Assembly (NCBI GenBank): GCA_012512335.1
Contig: JAAZEK010000363.1
Span: 1 to 8,919 of the forward strand
DNA: 8,919 bases
Direction of reading: 5' to 3'
From: Clostridiales bacterium
GTDB taxonomy: Bacteria > Bacillota > Clostridia > Caldicoprobacterales > DTU083
Notes under the pieces: model-generated
What the model was told of the DNA's origin: nothing
Database searches by the model: none
What the model saw: the letters and a program-made list of their open reading frames with translations, nothing else
In this document: positions 1 to 6,636 of the stretch, in pieces
How the letters are laid out: the number at the start of each line of letters is the position of its first letter
Numbering within the stretch: the first letter of the stretch is position 1
Translations under genes and position numbers: made by a program

Positions 1-1950
1 GACCGAGTCCGCCGAGAAGGCAACAAACTCATAATAGGTTTTGAGGTTATCCCCTATGAGGCAGTTATTGAGGTTAAGGAAGAGCCTATGTACATCAGCT
101 TCCGTCTTGACGGCTTTATCTATGATCCAGCGGATTATCCTCTTCGAATGACTCCTCCTCCTGTAAATGAATTGCGTCTGCTTCAATTACCTGTACGAAA
201 CAGAGAGAACTTTGGTGAATGGTTGAATGTGAGCTGGGACGACAAAGTGGCAATTAATGTGCTGGCCACATCTCCCTATGCCCGTATCGACTCTGAGCGA
301 CGAAAAGGCTACCGCATAATGTATGCTGATGCTTTAAAAGAGGTAAAGCTAAAAGGGGTAGAGGCGGCTTTAGTAGTTAGTTCCTCTGAAAACCTACTTG
401 ATGGAATTGCTGTACTAGAGGAGGATTATAAGCTACCACTTGGTGTCAAAAGTCGTCGAGATGATATGATTAATGCCTCAGCTTATTGGACCAGCACTAT
501 CAACCCAAGCAATGTTGATGAACACATCAAATACGCCCAAATGGGTGGATTTAGATGTATGTTAATCTACTACACTTCCATGTTCGAAGAAACCGGTGGG
601 TACATACTGAACGGAAACTATGACTATAGAAAAGAATATCCTAGTGGTAAAGAAGACCTTCGTAAAATGTTAGATAAGATTAAAGCTGCTGGAATAACCC
701 CTGGCCTGCATATTTTACATACTCATATCGGTCTAAAAAGCAGATATGTTACTCCTGTTGCTGACCATCGTCTTAACCTAACACAGCACTTTACCCTTGC
801 TAAGGCCTTGGACAATGATGATACAGTGGTGTATGTTGAGCAGAACCCTGAAGGTACAGTCATGGATGAGCGTTGCCGTATATTGAAATTCGGTGGTGAG
901 TTGATTTCCTATGAGAATTACACGACTGAATCACCGTACTGTTTTACTGGCTGTAAGCGTGGTGCACACGATACCAATATCGCAAACCATCCAGCTGGGC
1001 TTATTGGTGGGATTCTTGACGTAAGCGAGTTCGGTGGAACAAGTGTCTATCTAGACCAAAACTCTGACATCCAAGATGAGATAGCAGACAAAATTGCCGA
1101 TGCTTACAACACAGGATTTAGATATGTTTACTTTGATGGCTCTGAAGGCACAAACCCACCCTTTGAATTCCATGTGCCTAACGCTCAATACCGAGTATTT
1201 AAAAAACTTGAACCTGCTCCCTTATACACGGAAGGTGCAGCGAAGGCTCATTTCAGCTGGCATTTCTTAAGTGGCGGTAATGCCTTTGATGTTTTTGCCC
1301 CCGAAATATTTAAAGAAAAAATCCGAGAATTCCCTGCTGAAGAAGCTCCTAGAATGAGAGAAGATTTCACAAGACTCAACTTTGGTTGGTGGGCTTACTG
1401 GGCACTAAGAACACAGCCAGATATGTTTGAGTACGGTACAAGTCGAGCTGCTGCATGGGATTGTCCTGTCACAATGATGGAAAACGTAGAAGCCTTCAAA
1501 TCCCATCCCCGAACCGATGATATTCTAGAGGTTATGCGACGTTGGGAGGACGTAAGAGCAAAAAAATGGTTAACCGAAGACCAGAAGCTGGCATTACGCA
1601 ATCTTGATCAGGAACATATTCTTTTAATCAACGAGGATAAGGAATATGAGCTTGTACCATATGACCAGATACAAGGGGTAGCCGGAAATAGCAAGGATAT
1701 TCTCGCGTTCATATTCGAGAGAAACGGTGAGAATTATGTTGTTTATTGGCACAGCAACGGTAGTGGGAGCCTTGATCTAGCTCTTGACAGCAAAGATATA
1801 AGCCTTCAATATGAGCTTAGTGGTGACCAGGTCCCATTCGCAGTTGAGAATAATGGGATTTCCATACCAGTTGGCGGACGCTGCTACTTAAAGAGCAAGC
1901 TGTCGAAGGAAAAGCTAATTTTAGCCTTTAATGATGCGATACTGAGATAA
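1..1950 (+). CDS. Large glycoside-hydrolase-like protein, 5' end outside the window
   Basis: The frame is open from base 1 with no stop and no convincing start, so this is the C-terminal 649 residues of a longer protein. The ATG at 88 has no Shine-Dalgarno and lies inside the reading frame, so I do not treat it as the start. I do not recognise a named family. Visible features suggest a (beta/alpha)8 hydrolase: alternating segments such as AAGITPGLHILHTHIG, and a strand ending in an acidic cluster, RYVYFDGSEG (Asp codon at 1135-1137, Glu codon at 1144-1146), like the strand-end acidic residues of GH31/GH36-type enzymes. An aromatic-rich stretch, LNFGWWAYWALR, follows, and the C-terminal ~110 residues look like a beta-rich accessory domain (YVVYWHSNGSG). 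A carbohydrate substrate is inferred from fold resemblance only. The stop is followed by an inverted repeat that probably ends the transcript. It could instead be a non-catalytic barrel protein. Confidence 0.6.
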   Translation, partial: DRVRREGNKLIIGFEVIPYEAVIEVKEEPMYISFRLDGFIYDPADYPLRMTPPPVNELRLLQLPVRNRENFGEWLNVSWDDKVAINVLATSPYARIDSERRKGYRIMYADALKEVKLKGVEAALVVSSSENLLDGIAVLEEDYKLPLGVKSRRDDMINASAYWTSTINPSNVDEHIKYAQMGGFRCMLIYYTSMFEETGGYILNGNYDYRKEYPSGKEDLRKMLDKIKAAGITPGLHILHTHIGLKSRYVTPVADHRLNLTQHFTLAKALDNDDTVVYVEQNPEGTVMDERCRILKFGGELISYENYTTESPYCFTGCKRGAHDTNIANHPAGLIGGILDVSEFGGTSVYLDQNSDIQDEIADKIADAYNTGFRYVYFDGSEGTNPPFEFHVPNAQYRVFKKLEPAPLYTEGAAKAHFSWHFLSGGNAFDVFAPEIFKEKIREFPAEEAPRMREDFTRLNFGWWAYWALRTQPDMFEYGTSRAAAWDCPVTMMENVEAFKSHPRTDDILEVMRRWEDVRAKKWLTEDQKLALRNLDQEHILLINEDKEYELVPYDQIQGVAGNSKDILAFIFERNGENYVVYWHSNGSGSLDLALDSKDISLQYELSGDQVPFAVENNGISIPVGGRCYLKSKLSKEKLILAFNDAILR

Positions 1951-1980
1951 GAACACAGAAAAAATCTTATAAAAGATAAG

Positions 1981-2040
1981 AAACAAAACCTTTTTCTGTG
2001 GAAAACATGAAATTTTTCCATTTGGAAAAGGTTTTTGTTT
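1981..2040 (+). terminator. AT-rich inverted repeat, probable terminator of the hydrolase-like gene
   Basis: The arm at 1981-1994 (AAACAAAACCTTTT) pairs with 2026-2040 (AAAAGGTTTTTGTTT) over 14 bp with one bulged T. An inner hairpin, TTTTCC-ATTT-GGAAAA (2014-2029), lies next to the T-rich 3' arm. The A-tract before and T-tract after fit a rho-independent terminator, although GC content in the stem is low. A competing stem, CACAGAAAAA (1954-1963) with TTTTTCTGTG (1991-2000), uses part of the same 5' arm. Confidence 0.5.
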
Positions 2041-2052
2041 ATATTATGTAGA

Positions 2053-2070
2053 AGAAGTTTATAAATTTCT
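2053..2070. promoter_or_regulatory. 18-bp near-perfect palindrome, candidate operator
   Basis: AGAAGTTTATAAATTTCT is symmetric at all but one base pair. It lies 22 bp before the start of the short AgrD-like ORF and just after the T-rich terminator arm, where a promoter or operator for the peptide/kinase unit would be expected. No clear -35/-10 pair was found next to it. AT-rich DNA produces such palindromes by chance, so a binding role is inferred only. Confidence 0.3.
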
Positions 2071-2092
2071 GAAGTGTATCTTGGAGGTAGTA

Positions 2093-2212
2093 ATGAGTCT
2101 GAAAATGTTTCGACAAATCAATTGGGAAAAACTAATTGTACGAATTGTATTTGCATCACTGGCTTGAAGATTTTATTTTGAAAAGAAGACACTCTTAACA
2201 ATGAAAATGTGA
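2093..2212 (+). pseudogene. Short AgrD-like peptide ORF interrupted by an in-frame TGA
   Basis: An ATG with Shine-Dalgarno GGAGG (2083-2087, 5-nt spacing) opens a 24-codon ORF ending at TGA 2165-2167. The peptide starts MSLKMFRQ and ends VRIVFASLA, a cationic amphipathic leader. Past the TGA the same frame continues RFYFEKKTLLTMKM to a second TGA at 2210-2212, giving 39 positions. AgrD precursors are about 40-50 residues: amphipathic helix, a ring of Cys plus usually four residues ending in hydrophobics, then an acidic residue. Here the layout is ASLA-[TGA]-RFYF-EKK, so TGA occupies the cysteine position (Cys codons are TGT and TGC). An AgrC-like kinase begins 30 bp downstream, the usual partner gene. 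Possible explanations are a decayed agrD by point mutation, a functional 24-aa peptide, recoding, or a sequencing error. No agrB is visible. The family assignment is inference from layout and neighbour. Confidence 0.4.
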
Positions 2213-2242
2213 TTTTGGAAATTGTGAGTAAGGGGTTATAAA

Positions 2243-3625
2243 ATGCAGTTAGCTGAGTTTTTGTGGAAGTATGTTATTTTTGGCACTCTTGAAAGTGTTA
2301 CATTCTTGTTCCTATTTTTATATTTAGTTGATGATTTTAGATTTCTTCGAACTCATTGGAAGAGCTGTTTGTTTTATATTGTTTTATATGTGTTATTGGG
2401 TTATATCATGTTATATAAGCTAGAGGCGAACTATACTGTGTTATACCTTGTCTTTAGTGTTTTACTGCTGGCCTATTTAACGAAGACGAATCTTTACTTC
2501 TCCCTTACAGCGAACATCATATCTTTTATGATCTATGCAATTTCCGAAATAGTAGTTTCCATACCAATACTATATCTTATGGGTGTCTCAATTAATAGCG
2601 CCAGACAGGATATATATCTTATGAGAAATGTGCTACTCATTGTTCGTCCTATTCAATTGCTAATCCTATATTTAATCACCCGACCTCCGTTTAAAAAGGA
2701 AATACTGAAAAAGAAGAATAACCAGGGAGACGGATCATCTATAAACTATATTATGCTTGTGCTCTTTTTCATGAGTATTTTTTACGTCTATTTAACTGAG
2801 CATGTGGAAAATACTACAGTCTTGATTGCCAGTGGTCTGCTTTTCATTTCCGTAGTTGTGTTAGGCGTAATGGAAGTAAAAGAACATGCTAAGCTTTTAG
2901 ATATTAAAGGTCAATTAAGATTGCAGGAGGAATACGCTCGAAATATGGAGCTGATAGTAGATGCGGTTCGTAAGGAAAAGCATGATTATAAAAATCATAT
3001 TAGTACCCTGGTCGCACTATGTACAATACAGGATACAAAGTCCATGGATAAGATAAGAAACTACGCTCTGAAACTTACAAATAATGAATTTGAAAGTGGA
3101 CTTCACTTTTATAACACTGGCAATAAATACTTGGATGGATTATTGGCTATAAAAAGAGACACAGCTGTTAATAATGATATTTATTTTGATGTAGATGTGG
3201 AAACAACATTAGAAAATATTCAAGTTGATGATGTTGATCTAACAACCATAGTAGGAAACATTGTGGATAATGCATTTGACGCAGTTAGAACGAACCCACC
3301 TGAAAAAAACATGATTGTTTCTCTCGCCTTTTACGAGGAAGATGATAAATTACAAATTGCTATTTCAAATAACGGTAGCGAAATCACTGAACAACATAAG
3401 AAGCATATCTTCGAATATAAATATTCTACGAAGAATAAGGATGTTAGTCAACGAGGATATGGCTTGTTCATAGTAAAAGAATTGATTCAAAAAAACAATG
3501 GAGAAATCAGTTTTCACAGTAACGAAATGGAAACTGAGTTTTTAATATCATTTAAAATATCACCCAAAAATAAAGAAGGGAAAAAATCAAACGCGGTATA
3601 CATACAGCAAGGGGAAATGTTATAA
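2243..3625 (+). CDS. AgrC-like membrane sensor histidine kinase (GHKL family)
   Basis: A complete 460-residue protein with ATG start and Shine-Dalgarno AAGGGG (2230-2235, 7-nt spacing). Residues ~8-210 are hydrophobic, with about six to seven membrane segments (roughly 10-29, 42-59, 64-80, 86-115, 127-146, 167-185, 191-210). A charged, probably coiled-coil linker leads to the dimerisation/phosphoacceptor segment EKHDYKNH with His247. The C-terminal ATPase has an N box (GNIVDNAFDA, Asn339/Asn343), SNNG (375-378) in place of the classical DxGxG, as in AgrC-type kinases, and a G box, RGYGLFIV (404-411). All residues expected for autophosphorylation are present. The family senses peptides and phosphorylates LytTR-type response regulators, but no regulator gene follows: the next gene is mrnC. 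The start lies 30 bp after the AgrD-like ORF, so the two are probably cotranscribed. The ligand is unknown. Confidence 0.9.
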   Translation: MQLAEFLWKYVIFGTLESVTFLFLFLYLVDDFRFLRTHWKSCLFYIVLYVLLGYIMLYKLEANYTVLYLVFSVLLLAYLTKTNLYFSLTANIISFMIYAISEIVVSIPILYLMGVSINSARQDIYLMRNVLLIVRPIQLLILYLITRPPFKKEILKKKNNQGDGSSINYIMLVLFFMSIFYVYLTEHVENTTVLIASGLLFISVVVLGVMEVKEHAKLLDIKGQLRLQEEYARNMELIVDAVRKEKHDYKNHISTLVALCTIQDTKSMDKIRNYALKLTNNEFESGLHFYNTGNKYLDGLLAIKRDTAVNNDIYFDVDVETTLENIQVDDVDLTTIVGNIVDNAFDAVRTNPPEKNMIVSLAFYEEDDKLQIAISNNGSEITEQHKKHIFEYKYSTKNKDVSQRGYGLFIVKELIQKNNGEISFHSNEMETEFLISFKISPKNKEGKKSNAVYIQQGEML

Positions 3626-3652
3626 TTCATTTTGGATACTCTGGGGTATAAT
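3626..3652 (+). promoter_or_regulatory. Candidate promoter for the mrnC block
   Basis: A perfect -10 hexamer, TATAAT, at 3647-3652 lies in the gap after the kinase gene, 52 bp before the mrnC start. The best -35 candidates are weak: TTCATT (3626-3631) with a short 15-bp spacer, or AATTCA (3624-3629) with 17 bp. A promoter here is plausible because the kinase and mrnC are functionally unrelated and no terminator separates them. Confidence 0.35.
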
Positions 3653-3704
3653 GATAAAGAAACAGAGTGTGCATTAGGTTGATTATGTTTGGAGTGAACA
3701 GTTT

Positions 3705-4142
3705 TTGAAGGAATTGATGGATTATATAAGCAGCATTACAAGCAAAGAGCTAACTGTAGCTCAAGTTCGTATGATGCATCCCCTAATATTAGCTTACATA
3801 GGTGATACCGTATACGATTTATTTGTACGAACGTATCTCATTTTCACCAATGATGTTAAAGTGCACCAATTGCACTTAATGTCTATATCCTTTGTTAAGG
3901 CACAATCACAGTCTGAGGCTCTACATAATATTGAAGAGTCGCTGACAGAGGATGAGAAGTATATTGTTAAACGGGGAAGAAACGCCAAGTCAGGAACAAT
4001 TCCTAAAAATGCAGATGTTACTGAATATCGATGGGCTACTGGGTTTGAATCCTTGCTTGGATATTTATATCTAACAGGTCAGGAAAAAAGGCTGTGCGAG
4101 ATAGCAGGTAATATTTTACAGGCTGGACAAAGTAATGATTGA
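3705..4142 (+). CDS. mrnC: Mini-ribonuclease III (23S rRNA maturation)
   Basis: A 145-residue protein, the usual size for mini-RNase III: a single RNase III catalytic domain without a double-stranded-RNA-binding domain. In B. subtilis this dimeric enzyme cuts precursor 23S rRNA to its mature ends. The catalytic signature is visible: HPLILAYIGDTVYDLFVR with Asp34 and Asp38, then KSGTIPKNADVTEYRWATGF, then Glu115 in FESLLGYLYLTG. I chose the TTG start because GGAGTG (3691-3696) lies 8 nt before it. The ATG at 3717 (residue 5), preceded by AAGGA with only 4-nt spacing, is a possible alternative. It is followed after 98 bp by rlmB, the standard order in Firmicutes, where cysS usually precedes it; here a histidine kinase takes that place. 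Confidence 0.95.
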   Translation: MKELMDYISSITSKELTVAQVRMMHPLILAYIGDTVYDLFVRTYLIFTNDVKVHQLHLMSISFVKAQSQSEALHNIEESLTEDEKYIVKRGRNAKSGTIPKNADVTEYRWATGFESLLGYLYLTGQEKRLCEIAGNILQAGQSND

Positions 4143-4240
4143 TTAATGCGTAATGTGAAAAGATAAAAGTAATAATGTAAAGTTTGATTACCAAAAGAAG
4201 GAAAATTCGATACACTTTAATGGAATGAGGAAAAAACCAT

Positions 4241-5191
4241 ATGAAAAACAATAATTATAATAGACGCGACAGCAAAGGAAGTTCAGAAGGACAAAGATCT
4301 GGAAACAGACAAGAATCACGAGGTAGACAAGAATCACGTGGAGGCCAAGAGTCACGTGGTGGGCAAGATAGACGAAATAGATATGACAGACAAGATAGAG
4401 GGAATACAAGAAATACAAGAGATACAAGAGATACTCCTGAGACAATGGAAACACAGGAATTTATAGAAAATCGTGTAGAGGGTAGAAATCCAGTATTGGA
4501 AGCCATGCGTTCCAACCGCACAATTGAAAAGCTCTTAGTTGCCCGGGGCTCGGGTGAAGGTTCCATTCGTGAAATACTAGGGAAGGCTCGGGATAAAGGA
4601 ATTATAATTCAGGAGGTAGATCGTCAGAGGTTGGATGAGATATCTGATTCCAACGCCCATCAAGGGGTCATTGCATATGTAACACCATATGATTATGTGG
4701 AAGTGGAAGAGATAATCAGAAGAGGGAAAGAAAAAGGTGAATCTCCATTTTTAGTAATCCTGGATGAAATTACCGATCCCCATAACTTAGGTGCTATTAT
4801 TCGAACTGCCGAATGCAGTGGAGTTCACGGTGTTATTATTCCAAAACGCAGGTCCGTGGGACTGACTCCAGCGGCCATAAAAGCGTCAGCAGGTGCAGTG
4901 GAATATCTGCCTGTAGCCAAGGTAACTAATCTCGTTAATACCTTGGAAGATTTAAAAAAACAAGGGTTTTGGATTGTTGGTGCGGACACTGAAGGTGACT
5001 TATATACCAAACAGGATTTAACTGGTCCTATTGCCTTGGTTGTTGGTAGTGAAGGTAAAGGAATCGGACGGCTTATTAAGGAAAAGTGTGATTTTATGGT
5101 GAGCATCCCAGTAAAGGGTAGAATAGATTCATTAAATGCATCTGTAGCAGCGGGGATTCTTATGTACGAGGTGGCTAGGCAGAGAGGTTAA
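4241..5191 (+). CDS. rlmB: 23S rRNA (guanosine-2'-O-)-methyltransferase RlmB family (TrmH/SpoU)
   Basis: A SPOUT-fold enzyme that transfers a methyl group from S-adenosylmethionine to a ribose 2'-OH in 23S rRNA. Residues ~77-150 form the substrate-binding domain (VEGRNPVLEAMRS), and ~168-314 the knotted catalytic domain. Motif 1 is LDEITDPHNLGAIIRTA (Asn182, Arg188), motif 2 is ALVVGSEGKGIG (Glu271), and motif 3 is RIDSLNASVAAGI (Ser297, Asn299). All are intact. At 316 residues it is longer than the usual ~245-250 because of an Arg/Gln/Asp-rich low-complexity N-terminus (residues 1-~72) built of short tandem repeats. The ATG is preceded by GAGG (4227-4230, 10-nt spacing). A start after the extension would need an internal site, and I saw none. 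It lies 11 bp before rae1 and is likely cotranscribed. The exact modified nucleotide is inferred from the family; related paralogues (TrmH, RlmB, TsnR) are hard to separate by eye. Confidence 0.93.
   Translation: MKNNNYNRRDSKGSSEGQRSGNRQESRGRQESRGGQESRGGQDRRNRYDRQDRGNTRNTRDTRDTPETMETQEFIENRVEGRNPVLEAMRSNRTIEKLLVARGSGEGSIREILGKARDKGIIIQEVDRQRLDEISDSNAHQGVIAYVTPYDYVEVEEIIRRGKEKGESPFLVILDEITDPHNLGAIIRTAECSGVHGVIIPKRRSVGLTPAAIKASAGAVEYLPVAKVTNLVNTLEDLKKQGFWIVGADTEGDLYTKQDLTGPIALVVGSEGKGIGRLIKEKCDFMVSIPVKGRIDSLNASVAAGILMYEVARQRG
4307..4435 (+). repeat. In-frame tandem repeats encoding the RlmB Arg-rich extension
   Basis: Four 18-bp units at 4307-4378 encode RQESRG, RQESRG, GQESRG and the diverged GQDRRN. 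After a short spacer, 9-bp units at 4403-4435 encode NTR, NTR, DTR, DT. The unit lengths are multiples of three, so copy-number change would keep the frame. The product is a flexible, basic, RNA-binding-like tail. Confidence 0.85.
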
Positions 5192-5202
5192 GGTGAACGG
5201 TT

Positions 5203-5715
5203 TTGAAGGAGGTACTCTTAGTAGATGGATATAATATTATCCACGCCTGGCCTGAGCTAAAAGAGATTTCAAAGTTAAGCCTGGAGGAGGCCAGGCATGC
5301 TCTTGTAGAAATTATGCAGGATTTTCAAGGATATAAAGCATACCAAATTATTGTGGTATTTGATGCATATATGATTTCAGGTGGACTGGAAAAAAAACTA
5401 AAGTATGGCCAAGTAGAGGTTGTATTTACCAAAGAGAATGAAACAGCAGATCATTACATAGAGCGTTGGGCTGATGTAGCTCCGAAAAATGTGCAAGTCT
5501 TTGTGGCCACATCCGACCATTTGCAGCAAACCATTGTATTATCTAGGGGCGCTGTCCGTGTTTCCGCACGTGAACTGTGGGATCAAGTTAAATCATTTCG
5601 CAAGGAAATAGGCAAGATATATCTTGAAAAACCTGAGATTAGATCTAATCCTCTGGAGAATTGGGCAAGCCCTGAGATTATTGAGGTTTTGGAGCGATGG
5701 AGAAGACAAAGATAG
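5203..5715 (+). CDS. rae1: Rae1/YacP ribosome-associated endoribonuclease (NYN/PIN domain)
   Basis: 170 residues, the normal length for YacP. In B. subtilis, Rae1 enters the ribosomal A site and cleaves translated mRNA. The PIN-like acidic residues are visible: Asp8 in LLVDGYNIIHAWPEL, Asp54 in VVFDAYMISGG, the cluster NETADHYIERWA (Glu80, Asp83), and Asp105 in VATSDHLQQ. The C-terminus is basic and helical (EVLERWRRQR). The TTG start is set by AAGGTG (5190-5195) at 7-nt spacing, overlapping the rlmB stop. No upstream in-frame ATG exists before the rlmB end. The region around the start closely resembles that of mrnC. It is followed by a separate sigH promoter that begins two bases after the stop codon. 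Confidence 0.93.
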   Translation: MKEVLLVDGYNIIHAWPELKEISKLSLEEARHALVEIMQDFQGYKAYQIIVVFDAYMISGGLEKKLKYGQVEVVFTKENETADHYIERWADVAPKNVQVFVATSDHLQQTIVLSRGAVRVSARELWDQVKSFRKEIGKIYLEKPEIRSNPLENWASPEIIEVLERWRRQR

Positions 5716-5716
5716 C

Positions 5717-5746
5717 TTGACTGAATCAGATTATGTAATGTATAAT
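5717..5746 (+). promoter_or_regulatory. Sigma-A-type promoter of sigH
   Basis: TTGACT at 5717-5722 and a perfect TATAAT at 5741-5746 are separated by 18 bp, just after the rae1 stop. Transcription would start near 5753, leaving a leader of about 85 nt before sigH. This gives sigH control independent of the rRNA-processing genes, as expected for a growth-phase-regulated sigma factor. No AbrB site can be judged by eye. Confidence 0.7.
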
Positions 5747-5838
5747 CATTATATTGTAAAGTTGTGCTTAAGTAAGGTGTGTAGCTTTCGAATAATGCTT
5801 GTTGAGAAGATGTTGGAATTGCAATGGGGGAGACGCTG

Positions 5839-6480
5839 GTGAAGCAAACAGCAATAGATGATTATTATAGTGCTTACGATAATTTAACAGATGAGGAGAT
5901 TGTGGCTTATGCCCGTACAGGAGACGATCAAGCACAAGAGTATCTGATTTATAAATATCGTAATTTTGTGAGAGCCAAAGCGCGATCCTATTTTCTAATA
6001 GGTGCCGATCGTGAGGATATTATCCAGGAAGGTATGATTGGTCTTTACAAGGCCATCCGTGATTTTAGGGCGGACAAGCTTTCTTCATTCCGAGCTTTCG
6101 CTGAACTTTGTATCACACGTCAAATCATCACAGCTATAAAAACAGCTACCCGCCAAAAGCATATTCCATTGAATTCATATATCTCATTAAACAAACCTAT
6201 ATATGATGAAGATTCCGATCGAACTCTAATGGATGTCCTTTCTGGCACAAAGCTTTCAGACCCAGAAGAGTTGGTTATAAGTCAGGAAGACTTTAATCAC
6301 ATAGAACGAAAAATTGGGGAGTTACTTAGTGACTTGGAATGGGAAGTGTTAACCTCTTATTTGCAAGGGAAATCCTATCAGGAAATCGCTGTAGACTTGG
6401 ATAGGCATGTTAAATCCATTGACAATGCACTGCAACGTGTCAAGCGAAAGCTGGAACGTTACCTTCGCGGAAAAGAGTGA
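5839..6480 (+). CDS. sigH: RNA polymerase sigma factor sigma-H (sporulation, post-exponential)
   Basis: 213 residues from GTG, very close to B. subtilis SigH throughout. Region 2 (~31-110) contains YRNFVRAKARSYFLIGADRE, DIIQEGMIGLYKAIRDF and AELCITRQIITAIKTATRQK; this binds core polymerase and the -10 element. Region 4 (~160-208) carries a helix-turn-helix (KSYQEIAVDLDRHVKSIDNA) for -35 recognition. Sigma-H directs early sporulation and stationary-phase genes, so an intact copy suggests a spore former. I prefer GTG at 5839 because GGAG (5829-5832, within a G-run) lies 6 nt before it. The in-frame ATG at 5824, adding five residues, has almost no Shine-Dalgarno. It sits two genes after rlmB, as in B. 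subtilis, and is followed by the tRNA-Gly promoter. Confidence 0.96.
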   Translation: MKQTAIDDYYSAYDNLTDEEIVAYARTGDDQAQEYLIYKYRNFVRAKARSYFLIGADREDIIQEGMIGLYKAIRDFRADKLSSFRAFAELCITRQIITAIKTATRQKHIPLNSYISLNKPIYDEDSDRTLMDVLSGTKLSDPEELVISQEDFNHIERKIGELLSDLEWEVLTSYLQGKSYQEIAVDLDRHVKSIDNALQRVKRKLERYLRGKE

Positions 6481-6497
6481 AGAAAAATAATTAATCA

Positions 6498-6526
6498 TTG
6501 ACAAACCATAAGATGAGGAATAAAAT
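6498..6526 (+). promoter_or_regulatory. Promoter of the tRNA-Gly (and probably tuf) unit
   Basis: A perfect TTGACA at 6498-6503 and TAAAAT at 6521-6526 are separated by 17 bp. The overlapping TATAAT at 6526-6531 would need a 22-bp spacer and is less likely to be the -10. The start would fall near 6533, about 23 nt before the tRNA. I saw no separate promoter before tuf and no terminator after the tRNA, so this promoter may drive both. Confidence 0.7.
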
Positions 6527-6555
6527 ATAATATGGTTTTTGGATGAGGTTTACTT

Positions 6556-6629
6556 GCGGGTGTAACTCAATGGTAGAGTTCCAGCTTCCCAAGCTGGCTA
6601 CGTGGGTTCGATTCCCATCACCCGCTCCA
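6556..6629 (+). tRNA. tRNA-Gly, anticodon CCC
   Basis: A complete 74-nt cloverleaf with encoded CCA. The acceptor GCGGGTG pairs perfectly with CACCCGC. The D stem is ACTC/GAGT, and the anticodon stem is CCAGC/GCTGG around loop TTCCCAA, placing anticodon CCC at 6588-6590. The T arm is GTGGG-TTCGATT-CCCAT (one G-U pair), and the discriminator base is T, typical of glycine tRNAs. It reads GGG codons. The transcript probably continues into tuf and is released by RNase P and 3' processing, since no terminator follows. Confidence 0.95.
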
Positions 6630-6636
6630 AAAAAAC

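Noticed and set aside
2165..2212. Selenocysteine insertion at the TGA of the AgrD-like ORF as the preferred reading.
   Set aside because: No strong hairpin with the expected spacing follows the TGA. Kept only as one possibility in the finding; decay by point mutation is simpler.
4139..4167. Possible promoter TTGATT-17-GATAAA upstream of rlmB.
   Set aside because: Each hexamer matches only 4 of 6 consensus bases, and AT-rich DNA gives such pairs often; rlmB is likely read from upstream.
4036..4566. Three overlapping - strand ORFs opposite mrnC and the rlmB repeat region.
   Set aside because: They mirror the low-complexity rlmB extension (repeated Leu, Ser and Pro words) and have no start signals.
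5624..5842. A 72-codon + strand ORF bridging the end of rae1 and the start of sigH.
   Set aside because: It lies in another frame over the conserved Rae1 C-terminus and the sigH promoter, has no Shine-Dalgarno, and its product resembles nothing.
6526..6531. TATAAT as the -10 of the tRNA-Gly promoter.
   Set aside because: Its spacing to TTGACA would be 22 bp, too long; TAAAAT at 6521-6526 gives 17 bp.
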